Shown piece after piece: positions 8,198 to 16,793 of a DNA stretch of 64,000 nucleotides. The first letter of the stretch is position 1. Each line of letters begins with the position of its first letter. Source of the stretch: Sulfurovum sp. FS08-3. Its GTDB lineage: Bacteria > Campylobacterota > Campylobacteria > Campylobacterales > Sulfurovaceae. Below the pieces are notes generated by a model, which was given only the letters and a program-made list of their open reading frames with translations, was not told the DNA's origin and did no database searches. Position numbers and translations under genes: made by a program. The stretch spans positions 97,482 through 161,481 of the forward strand of contig JQIS01000001.1 of assembly GCA_000830175.1 (NCBI GenBank), written 5' to 3'.

Positions 8198-8911
8198 ATG
8201 CGTGAAGATGATAAGCTGCTCTCCCAAAAATTAGATTATATTTTGGATCACTACATGAGTGCTTCGGATGTGGCACGAGCATTTGGATTTAAGTCCAACT
8301 CAATGATTACAGCCATGAGACAAACAAGCAACCCCAAAGTAATCTCCAAACTGCACAAAGATGGACTAGAGAAGTATTTTAATATCCCTCTAAGTATATG
8401 GGACAAAGAGGTGACTATCGAAGCCATGCCTACGATAATCCAATCCTATCAAAACCATCAAAAAAGTACCGCCCCCCAGCTCCCTTTTGAGGGCAATCCC
8501 ACACTGCTAGAGCGATTGGTGGGTGAGTGGTATGCCTATTTTTATTCGAGTCAAATAGATGCCCTACCCCACACCATCAAGCACACTATCGACACAAATG
8601 GCAAAGTAGAAGATGAAAACGGCAACCGTGGGCAACTCTTTTTGGGGAGCAATCAATCGATGATAATCAAAGAGGCAAGTAACAGCAAAAACCTTGTCTC
8701 CTACACCTTTACCAACAACCAAGTAGCTTACGCCACCTTTGTCTTCACCCTCACCTCCAAAAGCGATAAGGTCAATGAAGAGATGCTCAATTTTGGGTTT
8801 TTTTCCAAAAAGAGATTTGAAGCCGATGCAATCAAAACCCTTTTGGGTGCAAAAGAGAAGATGCAAATGAAGATAGATAAAGAGTTTCTGGAGAGGGTGG
8901 CAGTACTCTAA
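8198..8911 (+). CDS. Hypothetical protein with HTH-like N-terminus, first of the CHAT gene group
   Basis: 237 residues. The segment SASDVARAFGFKSNSMITAMR near residues 21-41 looks like a helix-turn-helix, followed by a linker and a C-terminal domain of alternating strands (GEWYAYFYSS, GQLFLGSNQSMIIKEA, NLVSYTFTNNQVAYATFVFTLT) that could be a small beta-barrel. No family recognised. A GTG six bases further upstream is an alternative start. It ends 56 bases before the GTG chosen for the CHAT protease gene and reads the same way, so it may be its regulator, partner or substrate; that is inference from position only. Confidence 0.7.
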   Translation: MREDDKLLSQKLDYILDHYMSASDVARAFGFKSNSMITAMRQTSNPKVISKLHKDGLEKYFNIPLSIWDKEVTIEAMPTIIQSYQNHQKSTAPQLPFEGNPTLLERLVGEWYAYFYSSQIDALPHTIKHTIDTNGKVEDENGNRGQLFLGSNQSMIIKEASNSKNLVSYTFTNNQVAYATFVFTLTSKSDKVNEEMLNFGFFSKKRFEADAIKTLLGAKEKMQMKIDKEFLERVAVL

Positions 8912-8915
8912 AATA

Positions 8916-8924
8916 TGTTATAAT
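8916..8924 (+). promoter_or_regulatory. Extended -10 promoter of the CHAT gene
   Basis: TGTTATAAT matches the extended -10 consensus exactly. The predicted transcript start lies near 8931, only a few bases before the first ATG of the frame, which favours the later GTG start with its own GGGAGG ribosome site. Confidence 0.5.
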
Positions 8925-8967
8925 CGTGTAGGTTATGACCAATTCAATTAAAAGGGAGGGGCGTGGT

Positions 8968-10983
8968 GTGAAAGAAGAACTACAAAAAATAAAAAATTTA
9001 TTAAATTTTGCCAAACGAGAATACGGAAATAAAAGTATTGAAGTAGTTGTATCCTACAGCAATATAGGTGCTATCTATACACGATCGTCAAATTATTCAA
9101 AAGCTATTGAATACTACAATAAAGCACTTAAAATACTTCGCTCATTGCCCCAATCCAAAAAAGTCTTAGAAGGGTTCAATGCAATCTATACACATATTGG
9201 TGAAACTTATACATATCTCAAACAATATGAAAAAGCAAAAGAGTACTTATTGGAATCTATCAAGTTTAGTGAAGCCATTAATGATATTTATGCCGAAGAT
9301 TATAATCATTTGATTATTTGTTATCTGCATCTAAATGAACCCGAGAAAGCTTTGGAGTATTTTGATAAAGATTTAGAACGCATTTCGCGACGAACAACAA
9401 ATAATAAAGAGGCACTCTTAACTATTTTGGCTAATTATATGAGTATATTAACACAAATGCAAAAGTTTGATGAGTCTAGAGAATATATTCCAATTTTAGA
9501 GTATCTTTTAATAGATTCAGCTTATATTCAACGCTACAAAGCCTATAAAATGCTCTCTGATTTTGCAGTTCAAACGATTAATTTTGCCAACAGTAGCGAT
9601 ACCCTAAGCTCAGTGGAACTCTCCTATCAATATATGCAAAAAGCTTTTAATGCCTACAATCAACATCTTAAGAGTAGTTTTGAAATAAGTGACAATCAAA
9701 CCAAACAAAATATAATGGATGAGGAGTATAACTATAATCTTAATATTGAATTTTTTGCAAGTGCATCTCACTATGTCTCCCATCTGTTGCACAATAAAAG
9801 CCCTCAAAATATGCTTAAAGCCGAAAAAGTCAATCAAGATAGCTTTAATGTTTGGATTAACTACAAAGGTGAAATATCCAATTTCAATACAATGATTGCA
9901 GTAGTAGAGGCTCAAACAGATAATCAATTACTTAAAAAAAATATCAAAAAGTGGAAAACTCTCAAGATACAACTCTCCAATCTCTATCAAGACTTTAATA
10001 ATGACAGGAGTGCATTAATAGAGAGTATAGAAAAAGAGATAAGTCATATAGAAAGCGAGTTAAGCAATCACTCAACACAATTTAAAGAGTTTATGGGATT
10101 ACAAAATCTTACTTACAAAGATATCGCCTCATACCTAAAGCCCAATCAGCTCTATGTTGATTTTGTATCTATGTATGGCAGTGATTACATTTTTATACTT
10201 GATAATGAATGCAACATAAGTTTTAAAACTCTCTTTCTTCAAGATACGCACAAATTAAGAACAAAAATACAAGCATTACAAAAAGAGTTGCAAAACAAAG
10301 AAGATAAAAGAAATATCAAACCCTTGTTGCAAGATATCTATCAAATTTTTGAAGATATTAGTTATAGCTTTGATACAAAAAGCCTTTTTGATGAGTTTAA
10401 AGACAAAACCGATCTCATCATCTCCCCCAATGGATTGCTCAACTTTATTCCTTTTGAGGCGTTGCATGATGGTACGAGCTATTTGATTGAATCCAAAACC
10501 ATTAGCTATGTATCAAACGCCAAAGAGTTTATCAAGGAGCATCGACGCAAAGCACAAGAGAAGGGTAATGGGGATATTGTTGTCTTTGCCAATCCTCACT
10601 ACGATATGAAATTTGGCAACGAAAACAGAGGTGTGCCGCCGTTGCTTAATCAAAGCTTTGGAGCATTGGAGGGGACGCAAAAAGAAGCCGATACCATTAA
10701 GGGCTATTACCCCAATGCCAAAGTCTATACCCAGCAAGAAGCCACAGTTGAAAATCTCATGAGCGTTCAAAACCCAAAAATCTTGCATATCGCTACGCAT
10801 GGGTTTTATTTGGAGGACGAAAACATGAGCAACAGTTTGCAAAAGAGTGGATTGGCACTTAGCGGTGCAGCACAAGCCAAAAAAGTAGGCGATACACGGG
10901 GTATTGTCACCGCTTTGAGTCTCTCTGCTCTCAATCTTGCTCAAACCGATCTGGTGGTGCTTTCGGCGTGTGAGACGGGGTAG
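8968..10983 (+). CDS. TPR-CHAT protease, frame ends early inside the CHAT domain
   Basis: A large soluble protein: tetratricopeptide repeats in the first third (for example VSYSNIGAIYTRSSNYSKAI, AIYTHIGETYTYLKQYEKAK), a helical middle, and a C-terminal CHAT (caspase-like) domain with the catalytic His in ILHIATHGFY and Cys in LSACETG. The frame stops at TAG immediately after SACETG. The missing C-terminal part follows at once in the -1 frame, so the gene is frameshifted. Start: GTG preceded by GGGAGG; an ATG 33 bases upstream is the alternative. CHAT proteases cut specific partner proteins after activation through their repeats. Neighbours suggest a three-gene unit with an HTH-like protein and an exported protein. 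Confidence 0.8.
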   Translation: MKEELQKIKNLLNFAKREYGNKSIEVVVSYSNIGAIYTRSSNYSKAIEYYNKALKILRSLPQSKKVLEGFNAIYTHIGETYTYLKQYEKAKEYLLESIKFSEAINDIYAEDYNHLIICYLHLNEPEKALEYFDKDLERISRRTTNNKEALLTILANYMSILTQMQKFDESREYIPILEYLLIDSAYIQRYKAYKMLSDFAVQTINFANSSDTLSSVELSYQYMQKAFNAYNQHLKSSFEISDNQTKQNIMDEEYNYNLNIEFFASASHYVSHLLHNKSPQNMLKAEKVNQDSFNVWINYKGEISNFNTMIAVVEAQTDNQLLKKNIKKWKTLKIQLSNLYQDFNNDRSALIESIEKEISHIESELSNHSTQFKEFMGLQNLTYKDIASYLKPNQLYVDFVSMYGSDYIFILDNECNISFKTLFLQDTHKLRTKIQALQKELQNKEDKRNIKPLLQDIYQIFEDISYSFDTKSLFDEFKDKTDLIISPNGLLNFIPFEALHDGTSYLIESKTISYVSNAKEFIKEHRRKAQEKGNGDIVVFANPHYDMKFGNENRGVPPLLNQSFGALEGTQKEADTIKGYYPNAKVYTQQEATVENLMSVQNPKILHIATHGFYLEDENMSNSLQKSGLALSGAAQAKKVGDTRGIVTALSLSALNLAQTDLVVLSACETG

Positions 10984-11225
10984 GGGATTTGCACAACTTT
11001 GATAGTGTCAGCTCCCTTGCAAGTGCCTTTATTCAAGCGGGGAGCAAAAATGTGATAATGAGTCTATGGAAGATAGATGATGAAGCCACCTCAAAGCTTA
11101 TCAAAGCCTTTTACGATATGATTGCACAAGGTAAAAATTACAAAGATGCCCTAAGAGGGGCCAAATTAACAATGATAGAGCAAGATCCATTTCATTGGAG
11201 TGCTTTAACACTGCATGGAGTATAA
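10984..11225 (+). pseudogene. Out-of-frame 3' part of the CHAT protease
   Basis: Read one frame back from the upstream gene, this codes for VGDLHNFDSVSSLASAFIQ and then SKNVIMSLWKIDDEATSKL, the conserved last part of CHAT domains, where MSLWKVDDEAT is a hallmark. There is no ribosome site or credible start of its own. A single missing base near 10978-10983 would join it to the upstream frame. It ends one base before the next ATG, as expected for a complete operon gene. Confidence 0.8.
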
Positions 11226-11597
11226 ATGAAAAAAGAGATTATCAAGATAGGACTATTGGTATTGGTGATATACAGCAATATTGCCGTAGTATCATTAGGA
11301 GACGACAAAAAGCCCGTCGATGAAGGAAAAGAGATCCTAAGAGGTGGCGAAGCAGGTGAAAACAATATCACAGTAGAAGAGACCAATACAACCATTGTCT
11401 TGAAATTTGCTATTGTAGAACACTTGCCTATTACACTTACAATCGAGCGAAACGGTGAAGTAGTGCTTGAAGAGGTTAATGAAAACGAAGAGGAGATAGG
11501 CTTTGAGATTGCAAAAGAGACTCTTCAAGTAGGCGATACAATTATCATTCGCAACCGATTTGAAGAGGTAGCTAGGATAGAAATATCAAAAGAGTAG
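11226..11597 (+). CDS. Exported protein of unknown function, last of the CHAT gene group
   Basis: 123 residues beginning MKKEIIKIGLLVLVIYSNIAVVSLG, a Sec signal or N-terminal membrane anchor. The rest is strongly acidic with a beta-sandwich-like pattern (TTIVLKFAIVEHLPITLTIE, EIGFEIAKETLQVGDTIIIR). No family recognised. The ATG follows the CHAT frame stop within five bases, so translation is probably coupled. Its export suggests that it acts in the envelope or periplasm while the CHAT protein is cytoplasmic. Confidence 0.7.
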   Translation: MKKEIIKIGLLVLVIYSNIAVVSLGDDKKPVDEGKEILRGGEAGENNITVEETNTTIVLKFAIVEHLPITLTIERNGEVVLEEVNENEEEIGFEIAKETLQVGDTIIIRNRFEEVARIEISKE

Positions 11598-11598
11598 C

Positions 11599-11617
11599 GT
11601 TGGGTTAATAGCCCAAC
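11599..11617. terminator. Hairpin after the CHAT gene group
   Basis: GTTGGG pairs with CCCAAC around a TTAATAG loop directly after the stop codon of the exported protein gene. No T-run follows, so termination is uncertain. Confidence 0.4.
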
Positions 11618-11678
11618 ACGGAAACCCAATATCTATTGTATTGACGCTCGCACAGGAATAGCTCTTTGCTTCTATTTA

Positions 11679-11714
11679 ATCGTTTATCATTATGATAATA
11701 CCAAAACGATACTT
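11679..11714. repeat. Left flanking repeat of the PIN toxin-antitoxin module
   Basis: A stretch with the form ATCGTTT ... AAAACGATACTT. A related copy in the same orientation lies at 12558-12595, just after the toxin gene; the last 12 bases AAAACGATACTT are identical and the central TATGATAATA/TATAATAATA is similar. Each copy is itself roughly palindromic (CGTTT ... AAACG). Confidence 0.5.
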
Positions 11715-11739
11715 CCACTTTTAATATTTCACCAAAATT

Positions 11740-11748
11740 TGCTATACT
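11740..11748 (+). promoter_or_regulatory. Extended -10 promoter of the PIN toxin-antitoxin genes
   Basis: TGCTATACT is an extended -10 element 38 bases before the antitoxin start. No convincing -35 was seen, as is common when TGn is present. Confidence 0.5.
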
Positions 11749-11785
11749 TACTCTATAGTAGAATAGAATTTTTCAAGGATTGATG

Positions 11786-12103
11786 ATGCAAACGATTGAA
11801 CTCAAAATCAAAGAGGGAGCGTACGATAAGATTGTCTATTTGTTGGAGCATTTTAAGGATGAGTTGGAGATTATTTACCACAACACTACGCAAAACAAAC
11901 AACCCAACAATACCCCTCTATCCCAACACCTTGATAAAGAGATAAAAAATTTAAAAGTAGTCAATCAAAAAGGGGCAGATGAGACAGCCCTATTTATCAA
12001 AGAGATCAATCAAGCCTTTGGTAATGAGTATCAAAAGAGCAATTTAGGCGATATTTTAGGCGATATTAGAGATGAGTATCTCAAAGAAAAAGGTCTATTG
12101 TGA
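11786..12103 (+). CDS. Antitoxin-like partner of the PIN toxin
   Basis: 105 residues, hydrophilic, with charged helices and no clear DNA-binding motif recognised; the N-terminus MQTIELKIKEGAYDKIVYLL may form the strand-helix of a small dimeric DNA-binding domain and the C-terminus GDILGDIRDEYLKEKGLL resembles toxin-binding tails. Start chosen at the second ATG, six bases after AAGGA. It overlaps the toxin gene by four bases (GTGA), a typical antitoxin-toxin arrangement; the role is inferred mainly from this. Confidence 0.7.
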   Translation: MQTIELKIKEGAYDKIVYLLEHFKDELEIIYHNTTQNKQPNNTPLSQHLDKEIKNLKVVNQKGADETALFIKEINQAFGNEYQKSNLGDILGDIRDEYLKEKGLL

Positions 12104-12516
12104 ATTTGAAATTTTATATTGATACCAATATCTTTTTAAATTCATACCTCAATCGTGACAATAGCATCTCTACAAAGGTTTTACTTTTTTTGGAGCAAAG
12201 AGGCGTAGAGATTGCTATCAATGATATTAGTGTCGTGAATATTGCCTATATTTTGAGGAAAAAGTTTAGCTCAGATGAAATCAATCAAAAGATTAACACA
12301 CTGCTTTCAAAATACCAAATCATCTGTGCAAACCAAACCATCATCAAGCAATCCAATGACTCCACTTTCAAAGATTTTGAAGATGGCATACAATACTTTT
12401 GTGCCAAAGAGGCTCAAGCACATTTAATCATCACCGATAATATCAATGACTTTAAAGCCTCCAATATAGAGGTGATAACGGCTAAAGAGTTCTATAAAAA
12501 GTATATAGAGGAGTAG
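12100..12516 (+). CDS. PIN domain ribonuclease toxin (VapC-like)
   Basis: 138 residues with the PIN fold: first acidic residue in KFYIDTNIFLNSYL, a later Asp in FKDFEDGIQYFCAKEA and the last in LIITDNINDF. These match the metal-binding Asp residues of PIN RNases; the second position (NIAYIL region) carries Asn where Glu is usual. GTG start, overlapping the antitoxin stop by four bases. VapC toxins cleave tRNA or rRNA; the target here is unknown. Confidence 0.85.
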   Translation: MNLKFYIDTNIFLNSYLNRDNSISTKVLLFLEQRGVEIAINDISVVNIAYILRKKFSSDEINQKINTLLSKYQIICANQTIIKQSNDSTFKDFEDGIQYFCAKEAQAHLIITDNINDFKASNIEVITAKEFYKKYIEE

Positions 12517-12557
12517 TGTCAACTCTTTTTGACGATTGATAAACATCTTTAGCCTTT

Positions 12558-12595
12558 ATTCGTTTTTGTATTATAATAATATCAAAACGATACTT
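12558..12595. repeat. Right flanking repeat of the PIN toxin-antitoxin module
   Basis: Second copy of the sequence at 11679-11714, 41 bases after the toxin stop. Together they enclose the promoter and both genes. Followed by a GAGGG/CCCTC hairpin that overlaps the end of the convergent S41 protease gene. Confidence 0.5.
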
Positions 12596-12610
12596 AACGC
12601 CAAGAGGGGC

Positions 12611-13852
12611 TTAATTGCCCTCCAAACATATTTCGTATTCTATATAGTAGAGTGCCTCTTTGAGCATAGTGTCATTGGGGTCATTTTGCGGATAGTCGAA
12701 AGTATCCTTGGCTTCACAAGTGGGTGCGATACCGCTATAAAAATCCCCCTCGCCGTTGGCATTGACTAGCTCGAAATTGATAAGCCAATAGATATACTCC
12801 CCATAGCTTCGACCGTGCATTCCCACAGGTTTGCCGTGCGTGGTTGTGCCGATAGTATAGACTTCCATGTAGGGTTTGAGTGAATTAATCACCACTTCAC
12901 TAGCCGAAGCACTATGCGGTGTCGTAAGAAAAAAGATACGTTTAAGGTTTGAGAGTGAATTGGAGTCTTTTTCAAACGCATAGTAGCTATCTTGATAGGA
13001 TTGATTGGGATTGTGTTGCAAGACAAACTGTATCTTGGAGTCATAGGCGTATCCCGCTATTTTGTCCATCAAGTTACTAGCCGTCGTGAGATACCCCCCG
13101 CCGTTGTAACGCACATCGATAATCAACTCTTCAATGTTTTGCTCTTTGAAAACATCAAACGCCCTATCAAACTCCTCATAACTCGAAGAGCTAAATTGAT
13201 CATACCGCATCCATCCGACCCTTTTGCCGTTTGGAGTGGTGAAGATTTGGTGTTGGGTGACTTGATAAGTATAAATAGCAGGTGCCATGGTGATTTGCAG
13301 ACTCTCATCGCCTCTAAGGAGTCCAAAGGTAGCCTCTTGATTCAAGCGACTTTTGGCTTCCGATAGCCCTTGGGCGGTGATATTTTCATCATTGATAGAG
13401 ACAAGAATATCGCCTCGCTCCAATCCCGCACTTTGGGCAGGAGAACCCAAAACGACGCTCGTAATTTGAAACGTTTGCGTCTCATAAGTAAACCCAAAGC
13501 TCCCACTTGAGGTTTGATTGGCGAAGTTTTCATACTCTTCATAGGTCTCAGAGTAGCTCCATCTATCAAGCTCTTGATAACGCAAAGCATCAATCATAGC
13601 TTGTGGATTGTCGTAGAGGTTTGTATCGATAGTAATATCGATTTTGTCGTACCACAAATACTCCGTACCAAAGAGCAAACGTAAAAATTGTTTATCACTG
13701 CTCGTAAAATCGCTTACGCTTGGACTATTCGTACTCGAACTTTGGGTTTTGTTGTCATCATAAATAGGGAAACTACTCGACGTCGCTCCACCGCCTCCAC
13801 CGCATCCTACAAGCCCAAATGCCAGAGCCATAACATATACAAATACTCTCAT
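12611..13852 (-). CDS. S41 family peptidase lipoprotein with PDZ domain
   Basis: 413 residues. Signal peptide with lipobox GLVGC followed by a Gly run. A PDZ domain lies near residues 115-200 (GSPAQSAGLERGDILVSIND) and the tail-specific protease domain follows, with TTPHSASASEVVINSLKP containing the likely nucleophile Ser and GKPVGMHGRSYG after it. Family members degrade or trim envelope proteins; some are not proteolytic. The stop lies one base before the start codon region of the upstream TRAP binding protein gene, so the two share a transcript with the binding protein first. Confidence 0.88.
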   Translation of the reverse strand: MRVFVYVMALAFGLVGCGGGGGATSSSFPIYDDNKTQSSSTNSPSVSDFTSSDKQFLRLLFGTEYLWYDKIDITIDTNLYDNPQAMIDALRYQELDRWSYSETYEEYENFANQTSSGSFGFTYETQTFQITSVVLGSPAQSAGLERGDILVSINDENITAQGLSEAKSRLNQEATFGLLRGDESLQITMAPAIYTYQVTQHQIFTTPNGKRVGWMRYDQFSSSSYEEFDRAFDVFKEQNIEELIIDVRYNGGGYLTTASNLMDKIAGYAYDSKIQFVLQHNPNQSYQDSYYAFEKDSNSLSNLKRIFFLTTPHSASASEVVINSLKPYMEVYTIGTTTHGKPVGMHGRSYGEYIYWLINFELVNANGEGDFYSGIAPTCEAKDTFDYPQNDPNDTMLKEALYYIEYEICLEGN

Positions 13853-13853
13853 C

Positions 13854-14942
13854 CTATCCCCTAATATTTAAAAAGTTGCGTGTTGTTATATCATCGTAGG
13901 GATGATTGAGCTTTTCAAAGGCTTGGTAGCTCTCTAGTACCTCTTTGAAATCGCTGCTTTTGCGACTCTCCTCCTCTAGTACCTCTTGCAAAACCTCTTT
14001 GGCTTTGGTAATCACATCGTTTGGAAACTCCTTAATCTCAACACTTTTGGGCAACTCTTGAAGTGCCAAAGCGTTTTTGTAGCGAAACTCATTGAGCATA
14101 TTGGTTGTCATCTCACTAGCAGCACAACTGATAATGGCTTGATGCTCTTTGGAGAGAGTATTCCAGCGATTGAGATTAAAGGTGATTTCAAGTATTGAAC
14201 CAGGTTCATGCCATCCTTTGTAGTAGTAGGGTGCTACTTTGGCAAAGCCCATCAATGTATCAAGAGCGGGTCCCACCCATTCGGTGGCATCAATCGTACC
14301 TCTTTCGAGTGCAGTATAAATTTCACCTGGAGGGAGCAAAACGGGATTGACTCCCAATCGCTCCATCACCTCGCCTCCTAGCCCTGGGATACGCATCTTA
14401 AGCCCTTTGAGGTCTTGGAGTGAAAGAATTTGTTTTTTAAACCATCCCCCCATCTGCGGCCCTGTTGTCCCTCCAATGAGAGGATAGAGATTAAATTTAG
14501 CATACATTTTACGCCACAGCTCCATCCCTCCACCAAAGTGCATCCACGTTACCATCTCTTCACTCGTAAGCCCCAAAGGCATACCCCCAAAGATAGAAAA
14601 AGCGGAGTTTTTGCCTTTCCAGTAATAGACTCCCGAGTGAAACGCATCGATTTGAGCGTTGCTTGTGGTGTCAAAAACCGCCAAAGCGGGTACTAAAATA
14701 TCTTTGGGATAGACTTTAATCTCTAGCGTCCCACCGCTTAGCTCTTTGCAACGAGCCGCAAAAGCATCGACTCCTGTACCCATAATAGGAAAGTGTGCAG
14801 GCCACGAGGTGGAGAGCTTGAGTGTGGTCTTTTTGCCTTTGTTGATAGTGATGCTTTGATGCTCTTGGGGTCTTTGACATCCGCCTAGTCCTATAGCCCC
14901 CATAGCAATAGCACCATTTTTAATAAATTCTCTTCGTTTCAT
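13854..14942 (-). CDS. TRAP transporter substrate-binding protein (DctP family), orphan
   Basis: 362 residues. The N-terminus MKRREFIKNGAIAMGAIGLGGC combines a twin-arginine motif with a lipobox, so it is probably a Tat-exported lipoprotein. The mature part has the DctP pattern: TSWPAHFPIMGTGVDAFAAR at the start, GGTLEIKVYP, and the conserved LKMRIPGLGGEVMERLGVNP. The GWHEPGSILE region is like binding proteins for keto acids or related organic acids. The membrane subunits DctQ and DctM are not adjacent; an S41 protease gene follows instead. Confidence 0.88.
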   Translation of the reverse strand: MKRREFIKNGAIAMGAIGLGGCQRPQEHQSITINKGKKTTLKLSTSWPAHFPIMGTGVDAFAARCKELSGGTLEIKVYPKDILVPALAVFDTTSNAQIDAFHSGVYYWKGKNSAFSIFGGMPLGLTSEEMVTWMHFGGGMELWRKMYAKFNLYPLIGGTTGPQMGGWFKKQILSLQDLKGLKMRIPGLGGEVMERLGVNPVLLPPGEIYTALERGTIDATEWVGPALDTLMGFAKVAPYYYKGWHEPGSILEITFNLNRWNTLSKEHQAIISCAASEMTTNMLNEFRYKNALALQELPKSVEIKEFPNDVITKAKEVLQEVLEEESRKSSDFKEVLESYQAFEKLNHPYDDITTRNFLNIRG

Positions 14943-15038
14943 GGTTAAAACTCTCTTTTAAAGATTGCGATAGTTAAATAGCTTAATTATACAATAATGA
15001 TAGTTAGTGATAGATTGTAAATGTTTATGAAACAACAG

Positions 15039-16568
15039 CTACACCCTCCCCCACTCCATCTTGCTAATATTTCTATCTTTGGTATCAAACTCTATCCCTA
15101 CGAGATAAATATCTCTTCCATCGCTTAGATATTTTTCATAATACCTCTTATCTTTGATTTGAGCCAAAGCATCCGTTGCATCGACTTTGAACTCTATGAT
15201 ATAGATTGTATGGGGAAGTTTGAGTGTCAAATCTATTCGTCCTTTGTTGGTAGTATCTTCACCAATCACCTCAATCCCCATGCTCTTAATATAGGCATAC
15301 AAAACACTCACATAGTACCCCTCATACTCATACATTTTGTTGTGAGTAAAGAGATGATAGGGGATAGAGGCGTAGAGTGTGGTGAGTTGTGTTTGAAGTG
15401 CATCAAAATCTTGTTCAAAGAGAGCTTTGTAGATATTGTTTTTAATCACTATCCCATTATGCACACGAGCCATAAAATCAGCAATGCTTCCTAGCAAAGA
15501 TACTCTAACCTCTTTGTTGGGAATATCCAAATGATACAAAGGGGTATCATCAAAATTGGTCTGGACTTTGCTAATGGTTAGATACCCCGTTTGCCACATC
15601 AATGTTTCAAGTTCGATATAATCGACATCGAAGCTATCGAGCATTTTGCTATCTTTGATGATATTTTCCAAATCGGGTACAAAATAGTTGTTTTTTTCAA
15701 TAAGTTTGAGTAAAAATGTTGGTGTTGCGGTGCTAAACCAATAGCTATCATATCTATAACCATTGGCAATAAAAAGCAAAATATCAAAAGGATTATAAAC
15801 TCCCTCACCTAGCCACTTGTAGCCATTGTACCACTCTCTTATCTTAGCAAAATCTTGCCCCTTAAGATGCTCTTTAAATGAGGTCTCTACATCGTTTTGA
15901 GTATAGCCACAAATGGTAGCGTATTGGGGAGCAAGGGTAATATCATAAAGATTATTGAGTCCACTAAAAAGACTTACTTTTGAAAATTTGCTCACACCTG
16001 TGATAAAGACAAACTTCAAAAACTCATCAGCTCCTTTGATGACGCTGTAAAAACTCTTCAATCCATCCCTCATTTGCCTTGCAACTTCGGTGTTTTCGAT
16101 ATTATCAAGAATGGGTTTGTCGTATTCATCGACAAGAATGACTACTTTTTGGTTGTATTTTTGATAGGCTTTGATAATAAGCTCTTCAAAACAACCACCA
16201 ACAGAGAGAGTATTGTCGCACGTTATATCCAAATAATTTTGATTCAATTTAAGTATCTCAAAGAGTCTATTTTTAAACCCCTCTTTGGATTTAAAATCAC
16301 CGCTATTAAAACTTATCCGTATCACGGGATAGGGCTTAAACTCATACTTATCATAGATATACAACCCCTTAAAGAGCTCTTGTTTGGCTTCAAAAATGCT
16401 ACGCAACGTATCCAAAAAGAGCGACTTCCCAAAACGGCGGGGGCGGGAGAGGAAGTAGTATTGCCCATTTTGAATCAAATCCAATGCGATTTGGGTTTTG
16501 TCTATATAGATATAATCTTCTTTTATGATGGTTTCAAGTGTCGAAATGCCTATGGGTAATTTTTTCAT
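15039..16568 (-). CDS. AAA-ATPase-like protein with PD-(D/E)XK nuclease domain
   Basis: 509 residues of a large family common in Bacteroidetes and epsilonproteobacteria. N-terminal AAA-like domain: YFLSRPRRFGKSLFLDTL carries the Walker A-like PRRFGKS and VVILVDEYDKPILD the Walker B. The C-terminal part ends in a PD-(D/E)XK nuclease-like motif, GRIDLTLKL followed by IYIIEFKVD. Genomes often carry many copies; a role in defence or mobile elements is suspected but not settled. Start at the ATG preceded by AAGGC. A 225-base AT-rich gene-free gap follows on the upstream side with no clear feature. Confidence 0.85.
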   Translation of the reverse strand: MKKLPIGISTLETIIKEDYIYIDKTQIALDLIQNGQYYFLSRPRRFGKSLFLDTLRSIFEAKQELFKGLYIYDKYEFKPYPVIRISFNSGDFKSKEGFKNRLFEILKLNQNYLDITCDNTLSVGGCFEELIIKAYQKYNQKVVILVDEYDKPILDNIENTEVARQMRDGLKSFYSVIKGADEFLKFVFITGVSKFSKVSLFSGLNNLYDITLAPQYATICGYTQNDVETSFKEHLKGQDFAKIREWYNGYKWLGEGVYNPFDILLFIANGYRYDSYWFSTATPTFLLKLIEKNNYFVPDLENIIKDSKMLDSFDVDYIELETLMWQTGYLTISKVQTNFDDTPLYHLDIPNKEVRVSLLGSIADFMARVHNGIVIKNNIYKALFEQDFDALQTQLTTLYASIPYHLFTHNKMYEYEGYYVSVLYAYIKSMGIEVIGEDTTNKGRIDLTLKLPHTIYIIEFKVDATDALAQIKDKRYYEKYLSDGRDIYLVGIEFDTKDRNISKMEWGRV

Positions 16569-16793
16569 CAATTTGCCTTGGATTGGGATGAAATATTATA
16601 ACATAAGGGGGCTTTGGGAGCTACTTTTGGGGTTGTTTTGTCTCTTGCTATGGCAAAAAAGACTCGAAAATTACAATTTTTTTAATGAATATTTTTGAAA
16701 TTTAAGAAAAAATATATTAAAATTATATTGTTATATTTGTAGTTTATTGTAATTCATATTTGATTTTGTGATAAATTATGGGGAGAATAATTT

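Noticed and set aside
8968-11225. Link of the TPR-CHAT gene with a type III-E CRISPR (Craspase) system
   Set aside because: No CRISPR array, Cas7-11/gRAMP-like gene or other Cas gene is in the window.
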